A stretch of DNA of 64,000 bases from Epiperipatus broadwayi (taxonomy: Eukaryota; Onychophora; Udeonychophora; Euonychophora; Peripatidae): positions 188,001-252,000 of the forward strand of contig JAQFVV010006626.1 in assembly GCA_028023455.1 (NCBI GenBank), written 5' to 3'. The position numbers were made by a program, and so were the translations under genes. Shown piece by piece: positions 1 to 12,847 of the stretch; position 1 is the first letter of the stretch, and every line of letters starts with the position of its first letter. Under the pieces are notes generated by a model, which had not been told where the DNA came from, ran no database searches, and saw only the letters and a program-made list of their open reading frames with translations.

Positions 1-944
1 AAGTCATATATTTTAAATATCATTTACAAGTGATAAGCAAATAATTTCACATATATTTTTTTTAAAAAAAGAATTAAATAATTATTCAGTGTTATTGAAG
101 TTGATTAGTTATTGATTAGTTATGGGAATAAACTAATTAAGGATAGAATAAAACATTTATTATTATGATTATTATTTATAAATTTCAGTATTTAAATTGA
201 GAATTTGTTTAAATTAATGTGCAATCTACTCCAGTGGAGTGTTAATGATTTTGCAATACAACATAATTATGCACTTTTATATCCCAAGATTACATTAGAA
301 TAAGAGAAGAAAAATTAATATTTATTGGTTGGTTTATAAAATTTTCATAATTAATTGCATTTGTTGTTAAGTAAATGAAATATTTTCAATCCAAATCACA
401 TAAACTGTTTTAATAAAAAGAATGCAACTATTTTCTCTTTACCTTAATTCATATATCGAGGCTAATCCTAAGCACTTTGTAGACAAGGCATGAAGACTTT
501 AAATAAATCATACTACTTTATTAAAGCTATATTTCAAATTTCTTTTTAAACTGAGTTAATTGTGAAGATAATTAAAGCATCAAGCTTTCAAATCTAAATG
601 CTTATGACTGGCTTAGATATATAGAAAGAATAGTTGAGAGAAGGGTTGCCATCCTTTTCTTGTAAAATCTTTGTTTGGTGTTTAGGTTTGAATGTCATTT
701 TAGATAGCTATCCTGGACATCTGATTGGCTGTCAGTTATGTGTTGTAACAAGCACTAGAGATTTAGCAGTATCTTGATTTATTTCAATTTTCAACTATCT
801 GCACTTCACAAATTAAAATATTAAATTGCTTTGTAGTATTTTAATTGACATTAATGAAATTTTTCAATTTACAGTTTTACAATACCAAATCAAATAACAA
901 ATAATGCAAATATAAGCTTTCCAGAATTTAATATTATATAAAAC
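1..944. other. AT-rich DNA, nothing recognised
   Basis: No ORF, RNA gene or repeat that I can identify. It is low-complexity A/T-rich sequence with short A and T runs, and all reading frames are densely closed. Confidence 0.6.
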
Positions 945-999
945 ATTGAAATTAATACTCCAACATTAGTCTATTAAGAGTTGGAGTATTAATTTCAAT
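945..999. repeat. Perfect 20-bp inverted repeat (hairpin)
   Basis: ATTGAAATTAATACTCCAAC at 945-964 is followed by a 15-nt loop and then its exact reverse complement at 980-999. The perfect arms stand out in otherwise random AT-rich sequence. It could be a tiny foldback element or a recent palindromic duplication. No coding sequence lies beside it. Confidence 0.85.
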
Positions 1000-1289
1000 A
1001 TATGATATGATATTTCCTGCTGGTAAATTTATATTTATATTTAAGATTTTCAATTCCTATCTGGTTAACCCTCATTTCTATGCTATACTATCACAGGTAT
1101 CCATCCCAGATATTAAGTTCACTATTCCTAGCCAAGCATGTATTTAATGAACAATTCTCACTCTTTAGTTGATTTGGAGATGACAAGCACTATAACATCC
1201 ATGCTTCTGATAACAGTGTGGTAATTTTTCCTACTCTACTTTTATACAAGATAAAATCTGGATTTTATCCACTTTCAATATCATTTATA

Positions 1290-1335
<46 letters not shown>

Positions 1336-1818
1336 CAAAAATATTAAAAAAAACTGTCAATTTATTATTAGATTAATCAATATAACGGTTGTTTAATAAT
1401 TATTGATCAAAACTTATGATTTATAAAGATTCAAATATTATTTAGTTTTGAAGAAATGATTTTAAAATGCATATTCTAGAGATGATAAATTTTAAATTAG
1501 ATTAAATTTTCAAGATTCGTGGCAGCTCTAGTGAGCTGAAAGGTCTTACAAATCCATTTACTTTATTAGTGCTACAACTATTAGCTAATAGATGAAATTT
1601 TAGAAATTAGGATGAAAATTGAATTCTAGTTCCTGATATTACTGAGATTAAAAAATGATTTTATTTCCTGTAATTAAACATTGATTTAATGTTATAAATT
1701 TTAAACTATTTTATTTTTACTTAGTATTTTACCTAATTAAAATTTTAAACTTTTAAAATAAAATATTATACATATATAAATTTGCCAACTTTATTTATAC
1801 ATCTTGTTGAGTTCTTGT
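1000..1818. other. AT-rich DNA with a (TA)n tract
   Basis: Contains a TA dinucleotide tract at about 1286-1334. Nothing else recognisable was seen, and all frames are closed by frequent stops. Confidence 0.6.
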
Positions 1819-1828
1819 TATTTAATTG

Positions 1829-1870
<42 letters not shown>

Positions 1871-1874
1871 CAAT

Positions 1875-1909
<35 letters not shown>
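1819..1909. repeat. (TA)n tract inside a 12-bp palindrome
   Basis: TATTTAATTGCT (1819-1830) and its exact reverse complement (1869-1880) flank an uninterrupted (AT)19. A second TA tract follows to 1909. Because (TA)n is self-complementary, the whole 62 bp can fold as one hairpin. The reading frame through it encodes only alternating Ile-Tyr and is not a gene. Confidence 0.9.
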
Positions 1910-1913
<4 letters not shown>

Positions 1914-4885
1914 ACATATATGTATGTTCTCATGTCCCACACATATATATTATTTAATTGAGAAAAAATTTTTTTTATATATGTAGATTTATGTGTAGTA
2001 TATTATATGTGTAATATATAGTTGATAAATTAATAAGTGGTGAATGAATATAATGTTGTAAGAAATGATATTTTAATATGTTATTTTTCTTATTAAATAA
2101 TTAATATATTCAGTTATTTAGTTTTATTTCTGTAAAATAAAACATTCAGAAAGTGTAAAATAAGGCGATCAGATTAGTAGATTAGGAGATTTAAAAAAAT
2201 GTACACGTGTAAAAAAAAAATGTGAAAGAATGAAAATGTCTGTATAAAAACAAAAATGCTTTTACACCTATTGCTAGTGACTATAGATTGCCAGCTTTAT
2301 TGTATTGTTTTTATCTGTATCTAAGATTATTTTATAAAAGGGGTGCTTTGATGTAATAAAACATGATTATTGATTTTCTTGTAAAATTGCGACAGACATC
2401 AAACTTGTGAAGCTTTTGATCTTGTATCTCAAGATAAGATATGCAGGTGGTCAGTTTCTTTGACCAAAGATTGGCAATATAAATGAATGAAATAATATTG
2501 AGAGGGCACTCAGTCAGTATTATTAATCAGAGATGTAACTATCAGGTTTTTTTTTTATGTTGGAAAAAGAAAGTGAGCAATTTGATTTTTTTTCACTCTT
2601 TAAAAAATTGAAAAAAGGAAGGAAATGACTCTTGTTTTAAAGCCAGTATAGACAAAGATGTGCATCTATATAAGTAAATTCCAGCAAGATTAAGAAAAGA
2701 AGAAAGAATGGAACAAAATTGAATTACTTGGAAGAAATTATTAACAATTATATAAAAATGATATTAATATATCTTGCTGTGCATAATACCATGAATTTGC
2801 ATTGCTAAAACCATTTTTTTCTGCTTCCTGGAATAATACAGAATGGGTTAAAATCACTAATCTACTGTGGACTCATATACCAATCAAATAATAACCAACA
2901 AAATGATAGAGTTTGAAGCCAACCACACAAGCTATATGAAATGCTTCTTTTCTAGCTCCTGGTCTATTCTAGGCTCATTACCTTTGGATGGATGGAGAAG
3001 GGGAGGGAAGAGGAAAAGAAAATGTATAAAAGCCATATAGCCAAATTTGAAGCTATAAATCAAATTTTTGTTAAAGTTTTCCTCAGTCATCTAAAGTGTC
3101 TAAAATGATTTTTTTTTAATGGGAGAGGCAAGAAAATCCACCAGTTCATACCTATATAAAAGTATTTATAATAACGCTTTTTGAAATGGTAGAATCAAGC
3201 CAATCAACGAATTTAGCATTATCAAAAGTATCAACAATAAATCACTTTAAAATTGAAGAAATAAGCAGGTCAATTAATTCATGTTTATCTTAAAGTATCT
3301 GCAAGAACTTTCTTTTTTAAATGGAGCAAAGACAAGCAGTCTGAAAATTCAAACTCAGGACATTTATAAGAAGTGAAAGTGACCGGGTAACTATGAACTT
3401 TCGTTAACAGATCTTTTATTATTGCTTATTAAAAGTAAACCTTAATTTATTGTTCAAAGCATTATTTTTTTTTGATACAGAAACATTATGAGCTTGTTTA
3501 TCTATAGTTATTCTCAATATCACATAACATAACACAAATACAGTTTAAATCTTTAAACTTAAATGTTCATTTTTTTTTTATTATATTGTAATATTGAAAT
3601 GTTTTTTTTTTAATTGTTCTTCTATTGTTATGATAATGAACAACCTATAAATATATGCATTTATAATGTTTTTTTTTATTTTATCTTGTTGCATATTAAA
3701 ATTGATATAATGCATTTTATTTTCTTTTGCTAAAAGGTTGCACGAATATTTTTTATATATATGTAATTTATGTATTAATCTCTAATATAGGGGTATACAT
3801 TTTAAACATATATGTTAACATTACCGAATGTGTGCTTATACAAACACGTCAAAAGAATAGGTTATACCTAGTTAGTTTAAATATAGTAAATTATAAAGCA
3901 GGAATCACATTTGAATGGAAGTGAAATAAAACACACAAGTTACATATGAAATTTATTTTTACAATATAATAAGTTAGGAAAGTCTTAAGTAAGCATTCCA
4001 TGAAATATATATATATATTTTTTAAATGTCATTTTAAGCCAGCTTATTTTAAAATATCCAAAATGACAAGCTTATATATTAAGTTTATTTGGTTGTGCTT
4101 ATATAAATTTTTTGTATTAGTTTTGTATTGAATTAATGTAATAATAAGCCATTTATCTAATTATTAATTTGATTTTAAAGAAAGGAAAGAAGAATAGTAT
4201 TAATAAAATATAATTATATATCTTAATTGATTTACGAGTTCTTATTAAAAATATTATGTTTTCTTGTCTTAATTATATGGTTTTAAATGATCATCATCAT
4301 CATCGCTCACAGATATTAAGAATCATCATTCGTAAATATTGAGCAATCACTTGCTAATATTAAGCGCTCGCAAAATGTTAAGTAAACTAGAATATTGATT
4401 TACATTTAGGTATTTAAGGGTTAAGCTTGATAATAACCAAGTTTTAATAATTATAGTTCAATAGTAGAAAAGCTAAAATTGGGTTGTGTCCATGAATTAT
4501 GATCATCCTCATCAAAGATGGATATTGTATTATTGATTAAAATGTTTCAAATAATACTATACAAGAGTTGTGATTGCCATCATCATCATTAATAAATTAT
4601 AATCATTAAATCTAATGTTTAGCACAATTAATATATGTAGTAAATAAAGATTTATAGAACGATGAATATCATGCATAGAGATTCATGATGATTATTCATC
4701 ATCACTAGTATTATTAAATCCTGGTTTTAACTATAAAAGTATTTTATAGTAAATAACTATAAACTTATATAAATGCTAGTAAATGTAATATTTAAATCTC
4801 AGTTTGAAATAGGATAATTTTTAATAAATGCATATGAGTTTATAAAGATTAATTTATTTTTGTGAGTTTATTAATAAGCTATGGC
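1910..4885. other. AT-rich intergenic DNA, nothing recognised
   Basis: Long stretch without recognisable coding sequence, RNA gene or transposon remnant. The 65-codon frame at 3727-3924 resembles nothing I know and is most likely chance. Around 4290-4390 there are loosely repeated ATATTAAG-like and CATCAT motifs. Confidence 0.5.
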
Positions 4886-4970
4886 TAGTATCATCATCAC
4901 TATTATTATCATTATTATTATATCACTATTATTATCATTCATCATTATTATCATCATCCTTATCACCTTT
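4886..4970. repeat. Imperfect ATT/ATC trinucleotide repeat
   Basis: About 85 bp of interspersed ATT and ATC triplets (Ile-Ile-Ile/Ser-Ser-Ser type frames). This is a decayed trinucleotide microsatellite. Similar CATCAT patches occur at about 4290 and 4580. Confidence 0.7.
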
Positions 4971-6118
4971 ATATTGTGATAAATAATCTAGTTAAATGGC
5001 CATCAATATTAATAATGGTTTTCACGATGCTTGTTTAGAAGCCATTAATAAGATGATACTTGTCTGTTCATCAATATACATCAAATGAGCTAGCAATGTC
5101 TATAAGAGTCTTTGATCTATAATATAAATTTTGGTAATATTGGGATCTTGTAATTTTATCGATATAGAAAAAATGTAAGAATGTCATTTTTTTCATTAGT
5201 CATCCAAGTCATGTGTGATAAAAAGGTACCGAATGAGTTTGAACTCAGTACACTCTAAACAGATATTTATCTAGATTTAAAACAATCTAGTGGCACTCAT
5301 GGGAAAACACATATACTTAGCTAAACTGAATAAAGAGTGATATAATCCCTTTCCAACTTCATAATATTAACTTTATATAATATATATTTTATAAGTTGTC
5401 ATGAATAGCACCAGTGTGTGCATTTGACCATGAATGGTCTTATATGGTTGGAAAGAAGAATAGGGAGGATTCTTTGTTAAAAGAACCTAGTATGGGAGAT
5501 AAGCAAAATGCACTCCAGGAATCTCAAAGTGGGTAATTTTATTCAGTTGCTATATTTAATATTCTTTTATTTGATGACAATGGCCAGTATGTTTTATTGT
5601 TCAAATGACATCCCCAATATTTAGATATTATTAAATCTTTAATGATGATAGTTTTAATTGTCATTGTTGTTATTTTATATGGAGAAATGAGATAACTTAT
5701 TTATTTCATTACTAATGTGACAAAATTAATGTTTAGGATAGTTGTAATCGGGCTATAATGTTATATTTAATTAATTAGAAATAGACACCCAGATAGAGCA
5801 TGATATGCATATATTCTTATTTATATGTTAGCATCATCCTTATTTAATCATAAATTGTATTTTGGCTAACACAGCGAATTCATTTCTCATTTAGTTTACT
5901 TGGTTATAAATGATGAACCGCTGCAGCATATCATTATCCTGTTTAGTGTTTGGTTATTGAATTATGGCAACTATCATTTGATCACTCATCTATTTATCTA
6001 TACTGTGACAATGTTTACTTACTGTTACAAATAACAGATTAGATAAACATATATGTTAATAATGGATCATTTTCTATCAATTTAGTATTATTTCTTTTAC
6101 AAATGTCATCTTTCCATT

Positions 6119-6121
<3 letters not shown>
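4971..6121. other. AT-rich intergenic DNA, nothing recognised
   Basis: No gene or repeat family identified. Composition is like the flanking DNA. Confidence 0.5.
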
Positions 6122-6201
<80 letters not shown>

Positions 6202-6863
6202 TTCAAAACAATACAATAATTAATACAGTAAAACAATATTTTAAAAAAACAAATATATACCAATTTAATAGAAGTACTTTCAACTATCTATGTAGTCATT
6301 GTCAACTAGATTCAAATTGTATTAGAAAAAACCGTTACAAATGTAAACAAAAAGTAATAAGTCATACATCAATTTTCCCACAATTCATTAATTTTTATAT
6401 TGGCAGCCTGTCTGTTTATCAACTGTTGCTTTTCACTTTTTATTAACATAGCTTCTTTAATTTTGCATTTATTATTATTTCTTTCAATACACAAAATCTT
6501 AACTTTATTAAAATCAAAATCAAAACCATAATTACATGTTACATTGTGATCAAAAAATACTGATAATAATGTTAATAAAAAGTGAAAAGCAACAGTTGAT
6601 AAACAGACAGGCCGCCAATATAAAAATTAATGAATTGTGGGAAAATTGATGTATGACGTATTACTTTTTGTTTACATTTGTAACATTTTTTTCTAATACA
6701 ATTTGAATCTAGTTGACAACGACTACATAGATAGTTGAAAGTACTTCTTTTAAATTGGTATATATTTGTTTTTTTAAAATATTGTTTTACTGTATTAATT
6801 ATTGTATTGTTTTGAATAATTATATATATTTTATTATAATTGGCATACAGACATTGATTAATA

Positions 6864-6938
<75 letters not shown>

Positions 6939-6939
6939 T
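6122..6939 (-). mobile_element. Penelope-like element remnant with inverted pseudo-LTR arms
   Basis: Two near-identical inverted arms of about 250 bp (6197-6447 and 6571-6821) surround a 123-bp centre, and (TA)n tracts lie outside both arms. On the minus strand the centre reads as the end of a GIY-YIG endonuclease (KIKEAM-like). The left arm continues with a C-terminus close to INRQAANIKINELWEN, matching NVKITELWKI of the element at 52 kb. Known of the family: PLEs are often 5'-truncated and carry pseudo-LTRs in direct or inverted orientation. Inference: this is a severely 5'-truncated PLE. The arm boundary falls at the same point (just before ATAGC) as in the 52-kb copy. Each arm also holds a hammerhead-like stem, for example 6713-6740. 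Confidence 0.75.
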
Positions 6940-7472
6940 CAACTATTATCAATCCACTGCAGGATGAAGGTCTCTCCAAGTTCAATCCATCTTTTCCTAT
7001 CTTTAGCTTCTCTTCTCCATATCACTTCAACACACTTTCTTATTTCATCCACCCATCTCACATGTGGTCTCTTTCTGGATCTTTTACAATCTCTTGGAAT
7101 CCAGTTTAAAATTTCAATTGTTCATCTGTTATCATCTCTTCTAACAATATGTCCAGCCCAACTTCACTTCAGTCTTTTAATTTTTTCTATGAGGTCAGTA
7201 AGACCTGTTTGTTCTCTTACCCATACATTGCGATTTTGATCCCTTCTTGTTATTCCCAACATGCATCTCTCCATACTTCTTTGAGTGGTCTGAAGTCTCT
7301 GTATTGCTCTTCTATTAAGTGTCCAAGTCTCAGATCCATAAGTAAGAACTGGCAAAACACATTTATTAAAAACCTTCCTTTTCAAACACATAGGCATATT
7401 TCCTTTTAGTATCAAGTTATTTTTACCAAAAGCACTCCAACCAAGTTTAATTCTATGATTAATTTCATCCAT

Positions 7473-7475
<3 letters not shown>
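6940..7475 (-). mobile_element. 5'-truncated RTE-clade LINE (3' end)
   Basis: Minus-strand copy of the last ~530 bp of the RTE element also seen at 31 kb. The open part (7164-7472) encodes RT thumb and C-terminal sequence with NHRIKLGWSAFGKNN, LTYGSETWTLNRR and RDQNRNVWVREQTGLTDLIE. A TGG-to-TGA change then closes the frame before the WAGHI and WIPRDCKR segments. The 3' end near 6940 stops at the family's usual GATTGATAATxGTTGA terminus and abuts (TA)n. The 5' break at about 7475 also abuts (TA)n. Non-functional. Confidence 0.9.
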
Positions 7476-7503
<28 letters not shown>

Positions 7504-7520
7504 TATTAATGTATCCATCT

Positions 7521-7576
<56 letters not shown>

Positions 7577-7590
7577 GATGGAACATTAAA
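7476..7590. repeat. (TA)n tract inside an inverted repeat
   Basis: A short TA tract is followed by TTAATGTATCCATCTTGA (7506-7523), a long (TA)n, and a near-exact reverse complement at 7573-7589. One base differs by an indel. This is the same arrangement as the palindromes at 1.8, 30.9, 34.3 and 41.4 kb. Confidence 0.85.
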
Positions 7591-8423
7591 AAATAATAAC
7601 TATAAATGAGAGAATAATCACCATATTCTACAATGGAAAGCTATTATGTGATGGTTGATGAATAATGAAAAGTTACATATTGAAATATCAATATGTAAAT
7701 TATGTGGTCATGATGACAGTTTTCAGCTCAAATATTGTAAAAAAATATTTTATCCCAAACACAACAACATTGTTTAGTAACTGTATGATTGTTAGAACCA
7801 CTCCTCATTAAAGATTTATATAATTTGATTACTCAAAATATGATCTGAATGAAATAATATTAATGAAATTACAATAATTGTTCCTACTAATTTCTGAAGT
7901 CTATTTATTAAAAATTATTGATTAGTGCAATTAGTTATGATTCTGAAGAAAAAGAATGCTTCTCTATCTGGTGGACCCATCTTATTCTTAAATATTTATT
8001 CTCTTATACTAAGTTTATCTTTTACCTAGAGAAATTGGGCGCACTCAGAAAAACACTTTTATATATCAAATAATGTACAAAACCTTATATAATTACAATA
8101 AATGTAGCAAAACCAGATTGAAAATGGCATAACAAAATACATAACTCAGAACATTAAATTATAAAATAATATTTTAATAAAATAACAAACTAATAAATAA
8201 TGTAATGAAATTTAAAGTATACAAATCGCATTTCACATGTATATCATAGATATTTGTGCACATGTCTAGTACGATTTACTATCTTATTTAACTATTTTAT
8301 TCTTATATAAATAATATTAATAAAAAATAAATCTTTCTAAGATTGATGTGCAGATTATATAAAATTAATTTATTAATGATATTTAATAAGCTAATATAGT
8401 TTTTATTCAATAAATAAATATAT
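7591..8423. other. AT-rich DNA, nothing recognised
   Basis: No recognisable gene or repeat. All frames are closed. Confidence 0.5.
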
Positions 8424-9022
8424 CATTAAAAACCAGTAAACATTTAGACAATCCCAATATCAATAACAAACCATAATTTCAAGGCAACCTCCTTTTAATA
8501 ATAATAATGGTGGAGTCCCATCTTTATTAATAGTCTAATATACTTATATAGACATGAAAGATAGCAACATGACCACAGAGATTGAAATTATTGATACAAA
8601 GAAGTTTAAATAAATCTCTTTAAACAAGTAAATATAACCTACTCTGAATGCAGACTAATCATTAAAAATTGCAATTATAAATTTCTTATTGCACCCAAAG
8701 TATTACTTAAATAATAACTGTAATGCATTATTATAGTTATTATTTAAATAAAACTTTAGGTGCAATTTGAAATTTATAATTGAAGTTAGTCTGCATTTAG
8801 AATAGGTTATATTTACCTGTTTAAAGATATTTATTTAAACGTTTTTGTATCAGTAATTTCAATTTCTGCTGTCAAGTTGCAATCTTTCATGTCTATATAA
8901 ATATATTACACCATTAATAATTGTGGGATTTCACCTTTGGTTTCCTTGACAACAGTTTGAAATTGTTGATTGTGATTGATATTGGAATCGTATAAGTGTT
9001 GACTGGGTTTTAATGATTACTT
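8424..9022. mobile_element. Large foldback element (inverted arms ~290 bp)
   Basis: Left arm (about 8424-8715) and right arm (about 8720-9022) are diverged reverse complements. Matching blocks include ACCAGT / ACTGGGT at the ends, CAAGGCAACCT / GGTTTCCTTG, and AGTTATTATTTAAATA at the centre. No coding capacity. The element at 16.3 kb shares internal motifs (CAAGGCAACCT, a TTTAAATAAACCTCTTTAAAC-like block, AGACTAAT), so this is a family of at least two copies. Probably a MITE-like or non-autonomous foldback element; I see no transposase. Confidence 0.75.
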
Positions 9023-9090
9023 ACAAATCCATTTAGCCTTGAGCAGTATTACACTTTTATATATATATATATATATAGGTAGTTAATTTA

Positions 9091-9148
<58 letters not shown>

Positions 9149-9795
9149 AATAAAATAGTATTATATAATCTTAAAACAGAAGAAAAAATAATAATAATGA
9201 GATACAATTTACTTCTCTTAGCAAATTAATGATAGCATATTAAACATATTTTATTTACTGAAGATTTTAGTAAGTATTAATTTAAAAAGGGCTCTTACTA
9301 TTATGTTATGATATAGCATCATTTAGTACTACATTTTTACATTTTATAGTCATTATGCATTGTATAATTTTTTATAAATACCCTTTTTAACATTATTCAA
9401 AATAATGACTCTCTCCGCAATGGTAATTCTTCAAATCAGAATTTCTTCCATGTATTAGTTTTTCTTATAAAAATTATTCTGTATGTATATTTTTGCTAAA
9501 CTTTATTTTTTATAAGTTTTTTTTTTTTGACATATGGTATCATTTTTATATCAATAATTTTGCTGAAATTTCATTTATCCACAGCACTTTCTTTCATATA
9601 TAGGCTATAATAGTTTTGAATTCTTTATCAATATTTCACCAGCAATTGCATTTGTAGATAGAGAAATAGTAGTTAAACTAAAATTTGAATTCTGCACATA
9701 TATTTGGTGAATAATTTTGTCATAGCAGCAATTGAAAATAATAATGATAATTTCATAGTTGTCAGTTGTGGTTCAGTTTTGTTCCACCAATCATT
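9023..9795. other. AT-rich DNA with (TA)n tracts
   Basis: TA tracts at about 9057-9076 and 9093-9143. The remainder shows nothing I can identify. Confidence 0.55.
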
Positions 9796-10345
9796 TTACT
9801 TAAAGTTACAATATAAATAAGCATTTATTTTTATAGCGCTATGTTTTATAAATTGTAATACATTAAAGATCAGCCTTTTCAAGCTATTGTGCATGCACTT
9901 TTTACGAGTGTTAATAATAAATGAATACTTTCACTTCCAACACAATATAGAAAAGAATAAAATGAATCCACTTATTTTATAGCTTGAATGGCTGATTAAA
10001 TGTATTACAATTAGAAACAGTGCTAAAAATAAATGTTTATTTACATATGTTTAAAGTTACATTTGTGAGTGATGTTTAGTAAATTCTAGATAATTTCATC
10101 GACGTCATTCATTCAGATATCATAAACAGTGGTTTAAAGTGAGTGGTCTATCCTCACACTTTCACTTACAGTACTTAAGATTTGCCCATATATAAGCATT
10201 TGGGTTGGGTAGAATAAGTGGATTCATTTTATTCTTTCCTAAATACTATATCTTGGGTTGGGAATGAAAGTATTCATTTATTATTAACACTCATAAAAAG
10301 CACATGCACAACAGCTTGAAAAGACTGATCTTTAATGTATTAAAG
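9796..10345. mobile_element. Nested inverted-repeat element
   Basis: Two overlapping inverted pairs. 9796-9875 pairs with about 9982-10066 (AAAGTTACA... and GGCTGAT...). 9860-9995 pairs with about 10199-10345, sharing GAATACTTTCA / TGAAAGTATTC and AAGATCAGxCTTTTCAAGCT. Arms are clearly diverged, so it is old. No ORF. The nested pairing suggests one unit inverted and copied twice, or one foldback inserted in another. Confidence 0.7.
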
Positions 10346-12338
10346 TTACAATAAAAAAGTAACGTGATTTAAATCTACTCATGAAAAGAAGAGTAATATA
10401 AATGTTATAATTCTGATCTTCCAGATAATAATGATCAATCAGTAATTCCCATTACTCACTCATCTCAACTGACATCTTCAGTAATAACTGGATATTAAAT
10501 GGTTGTGTTATTTCCACATACCATAATGTTTTTTTGGATATTGACTATATTCAATGACAAGCAAAAATATATATTCAATATCTTGAAATTTGGTTAGTTA
10601 TGAGTAAAAAAAATCACCATTTAGTATTACCTGGTTAAACAAGCTTATAATGGATAGATGCTCCTGGGAATTATTTATGTGTTAAGGGTGAATAATGAAA
10701 GTTAGATCATTTCTTAATAAGTTACCCAGAAATATGAAAAATGTTGTGCTAATATTTGTAGTGACATTCTGTTGGAATAAAGTAGTAAAGAGTATAAGTG
10801 CAAAATTATTAACAGTACATGAAAAACAAATATAGATATGGTGGAAATTATATCTGAGTGTCTTTAGATTTATTTTATATGTTGAATATAATAACTTCTA
10901 CAATATATCAATATTAATGCAGAACCAGTTCAGGTTTTTCAAATGCCTAAAAAGAGATTAATATCAAAAATAGATAGTATCATCTGAAACAGTTTAATTA
11001 TATAATTTTATGAATAGAGATAAAATATTTTTAATAATGACTATAATCTGAATCATTTTTTTAGTATTGCTGTTAGTAACATTGCTGTAAGTATGTAGCA
11101 AAATTTTGAGCTGTATAATCTTAGATAGGGTTAAGATACTTTTGATATATAAATTTTAAAAAAATTAAAAAGATGTTTGATAAAATTATTTGACCATAAT
11201 ATGCATCCTAAAATTATATAATAATAAAGAATACTTCCATCACTTTCCATAATCATATTGCATTCTAAAAAAACTTTAAGTGGTATTTTATTTTATGATT
11301 TGGAGTAAGATCTGGACTTCTTCAAATTTATTTTTGCTCTAGGAAATAACTAATATGATTAGGAAAAATATGATAATTATTTATATCATGAAAAAATTCA
11401 AGAGATACTTTCCAATTTTTTAAGTACCATCAAAATAGAAATGTGAATATATACTTTCACATTTTATATTTTAACCATCATAATATGATTAATATTAAAA
11501 ACTAAATATATATTCAAATAATTTCTAACTAATATCTAAAAGACAAGTGTTAAATGAATAACTTACATCTGTTGAGTGACAATTTTAGAGACATGTAATA
11601 TAGTGTAACTATGTAATTCATGAGACAAAGCAAACTGATTTTAAACTAAAACAAACATAATGTTTAACTATGACTTATAGCACATCTATATGAAATACAT
11701 TTGTACATCTAATGACTTATGGAAAAAAAAAAAAAACTAAATCTTTAAAAAAATTATATTGAATGTCGGAATATTTAGAACTTGAAAAAAAGAAATTTAG
11801 TAAAAGTGAAAACATTTTTTTAAAATTTTTATTTAATTAGAATAAATAAATAAGGATATTGTATTTACTTTGATAAGTAGATCAAGAGGAAGAATGTAAC
11901 CATGACAGTTATAAGTGAATATCATTACAGAATGAATGAGATTGATAACTTTGGAATATAGGAAGAAAGAAGAGTTGTCTGAAAGCAGTTTATCCACATT
12001 GATGCTTAATTATGAATTAATGGATTAGGTAATAATGATGATAAAACCCTCAGAACAATATTGTTTTATGTAATGCATATTTTCAATTTAAGACTATAAA
12101 AAAAGTTTGCTCCTATAGTTTAAAAATATATATTTTTCATAAACTGATATCATAAAAATTAGAAAGGTAGGATGAACTGTCTTCTATTCAAGTCATAAAT
12201 AAGAACATAAAATAGTGTGACTTTAAATGCTGTAAAAAGTATTACAAAATTACTATTGAATATAATTCTATAAATGAACAGTTAACAGCTCTGTGAGGAA
12301 AGTTTATGCCCTAATATTTTAAACCTAATAATTTTTAT
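10346..12338. other. AT-rich intergenic DNA, nothing recognised
   Basis: About 2 kb of A/T-rich sequence with short poly-A runs. No gene, RNA or repeat family identified. Confidence 0.5.
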
Positions 12339-12425
12339 GTGTCAAATGCGTTGTCCAATAAGCAAACCCAGGCCAGCTGCTTGGAAGGCAGCTATGCTAA
12401 CCACTAGGCCACCAATGCTTGACAT
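12339..12425 (-). mobile_element. tRNA-Gly(UCC)-derived retroposon / tRNA pseudogene
   Basis: The minus strand closely follows animal tRNA-Gly(UCC). The A-box-like TGGCCTAGTGGTTAGCAT is followed by the anticodon arm GCTGC, loop CTTCCAA, GCAGC, which is perfect and carries anticodon TCC. The B box is decayed (GGTTTGCTTAT), as is the 3' acceptor strand. The element is extended beyond the tRNA by TGTCAA at the 5' end and TTTGACAC at the 3' end. Three further copies lie at 18.9, 53.4 and 59.9 kb. Not a functional tRNA. Confidence 0.8.
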
Positions 12426-12847
12426 TATGTTTGTAGAAAATTAACGCAAGTTAAGACCAGTATACTTTTAGTGATTAAAAAAAAAGAAAAACAAAGTTTA
12501 AAAAACACTATTAAATAACAAATATTAAAAAAAATGTAAATAAATCTGAATAAAAATTAGTAATTTTTATGTGATTTTGCCATTTTTTTAAAAATGCCAA
12601 TGAATTATCAATGGAGGCAAATTACTAGTAATACACATAGGATATCATCAAACGGAGTTTACAAAATAGAATATTTAGTTTACTAAAATCATTTAATACT
12701 GAAAAGCATGAAAATGTAAAAGTATAGCAAAATCTTTTGATGAAAATGAATCAGAAAATTTAATGTACGGTGATAAAATGTATGAAGTAATATTATAATA
12801 TTTTTGTACATTTTCAAATGAAAACAAGCATGGAAAATAACAGCAAT
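12426..12847. other. AT-rich DNA, nothing recognised
   Basis: Short A runs only. No gene or identified repeat. Confidence 0.5.

Noticed and set aside
6755-6967. Ile-Tyr-rich frames across TA tracts (also 1.8, 16.1, 44.9 and 51.8 kb)
   Set aside because: Translation of (TA)n dinucleotides, not genes.
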